Positions 6,778 to 7,051 of a DNA stretch of 7,051 bases are shown in pieces. Source of the stretch: an uncultured Desulfomonile sp. (lineage in GTDB: Bacteria > Desulfobacterota > Desulfomonilia > Desulfomonilales > Desulfomonilaceae); NCBI GenBank assembly GCA_937915285.1, contig CALDNG010000475.1, positions 1 to 7,051 of the forward strand, written 5' to 3'. Each line of letters opens with the position of its first letter. The first letter of the stretch is position 1. The position numbers and the translations under genes are program-made. The notes under the pieces were generated by a model. It was not told the DNA's origin and ran no database searches. It saw only the letters and a program-made list of their open reading frames with translations.

Positions 6778-7002
6778 GCGAAGAGTTTAAATCGGGCAGC
6801 AATTTAGAAAAAGTACTCAGGGCCGGTCATTTTGCAGTAACCGGCGAATGTGGGCCACCACGTGGCGCTGACCCGGAAGTCATAAAGAAGAAAAGCAATC
6901 TGCTCAGGGATAAGGCTGACGCCTTCAATATAACCGATAACCAGACATCCGTTGTACGTATGTCATCCATCGCCGCATCAGTGCTCATGCTTCAGGAAGG
7001 CA
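6774..7002 (+). CDS. metF: Methylenetetrahydrofolate reductase MetF, N-terminal fragment
   Basis: MetF reduces 5,10-methylene-THF to 5-methyl-THF with FAD, feeding methyl groups to acetyl-CoA synthase or methionine synthesis. Only about 76 residues of a protein usually near 300 are present. The N-terminus shows FAVTGECGPPRGADPE with Glu25 at the catalytic-acid position of the family, and FNITDNQTSVVRMSSIAAS (51-69), typical of the MetF type found with MetV. The ATG overlaps the metV stop by 4 nt, and GGGAGG lies 10 nt upstream within metV. The reading frame stays open into the adapter and stops there; the apparent C-terminus IGRASCRERV is translated adapter, not protein. The gene must continue beyond the contig. 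Confidence 0.92.
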
Positions 7003-7051
7003 AGATCGGAAGAGCGTCGTGTAGGGAAAGAGTGTAGATCTCGGTGGTCGC
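7003..7051 (-). other. Illumina P5/TruSeq adapter, reverse complement (contamination)
   Basis: Beginning AGATCGGAAGAGCGTCGTGT, this is the reverse complement of the same adapter as at 1-46, with three extra bases (CGC) that continue the P5 sequence. It makes a false 46-bp terminal inverted repeat and a false stop codon for metF. Confidence 0.99.

Noticed and set aside
1..7051. Linear element or transposon with terminal inverted repeats
   Set aside because: The repeats are Illumina adapter, and the window has no transposase, integrase or replication gene.

Overview
The window is one assembled contig whose two ends are untrimmed Illumina sequencing adapter (1-46 and 7003-7051). Genomic DNA spans about 47-7002. 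The gene content suggests an anaerobic bacterium, most likely a deltaproteobacterial (Desulfobacterota) sulfate reducer or syntroph. The reasons are a pyrophosphate-type phosphofructokinase, an mvhD-metV-metF cluster typical of organisms with a Wood-Ljungdahl methyl branch, and a protein resembling the DUF6178 family known mainly from that group. This placement is inferred from gene families, not from a marker-gene phylogeny.

Left part, all on the minus strand (transcription runs from 2653 towards 47): ilvD (branched-chain amino acid synthesis), tadA (tRNA wobble adenosine deaminase, overlapping ilvD by 8 nt), tRNA-Ser(CGA) 21 nt behind tadA, then after about 140 nt the N-terminus of a PlsC-like acyltransferase cut off by the contig end. 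ilvD is separated from the upstream pfk gene by a strong intrinsic terminator at 2732-2768. Both ilvD and tadA appear to start with TTG behind good Shine-Dalgarno sequences.

Middle: a PPi-dependent phosphofructokinase gene (minus, 2804-4024) is divergent from an uncharacterised 441-residue protein (plus, 4121-5446). The latter lacks a Shine-Dalgarno sequence and has a promoter-like pair placed so close to its ATG that a leaderless mRNA is possible.

Right part, plus strand: mvhD, metV and metF form one operon (45 nt gap, then a 4 nt ATGA overlap). MvhD is an iron-sulfur electron-transfer subunit. MetV is a cysteine-rich partner of MetF, and MetF (methylene-tetrahydrofolate reductase) is truncated by the contig end. 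Together they suggest that methylene-THF reduction is coupled to a larger electron-transfer complex, with hdr-type genes probably outside the contig or elsewhere.

No gene-free stretch exceeds 300 bases. The longest (5447-5625, 179 nt, and 257-396, 140 nt) hold only AT-rich leader sequence and a weak promoter candidate. No CRISPR array, insertion sequence, phage gene or new defence-like system was seen. Most of the window is ordinary metabolism; the least explained gene is the one at 4121-5446.
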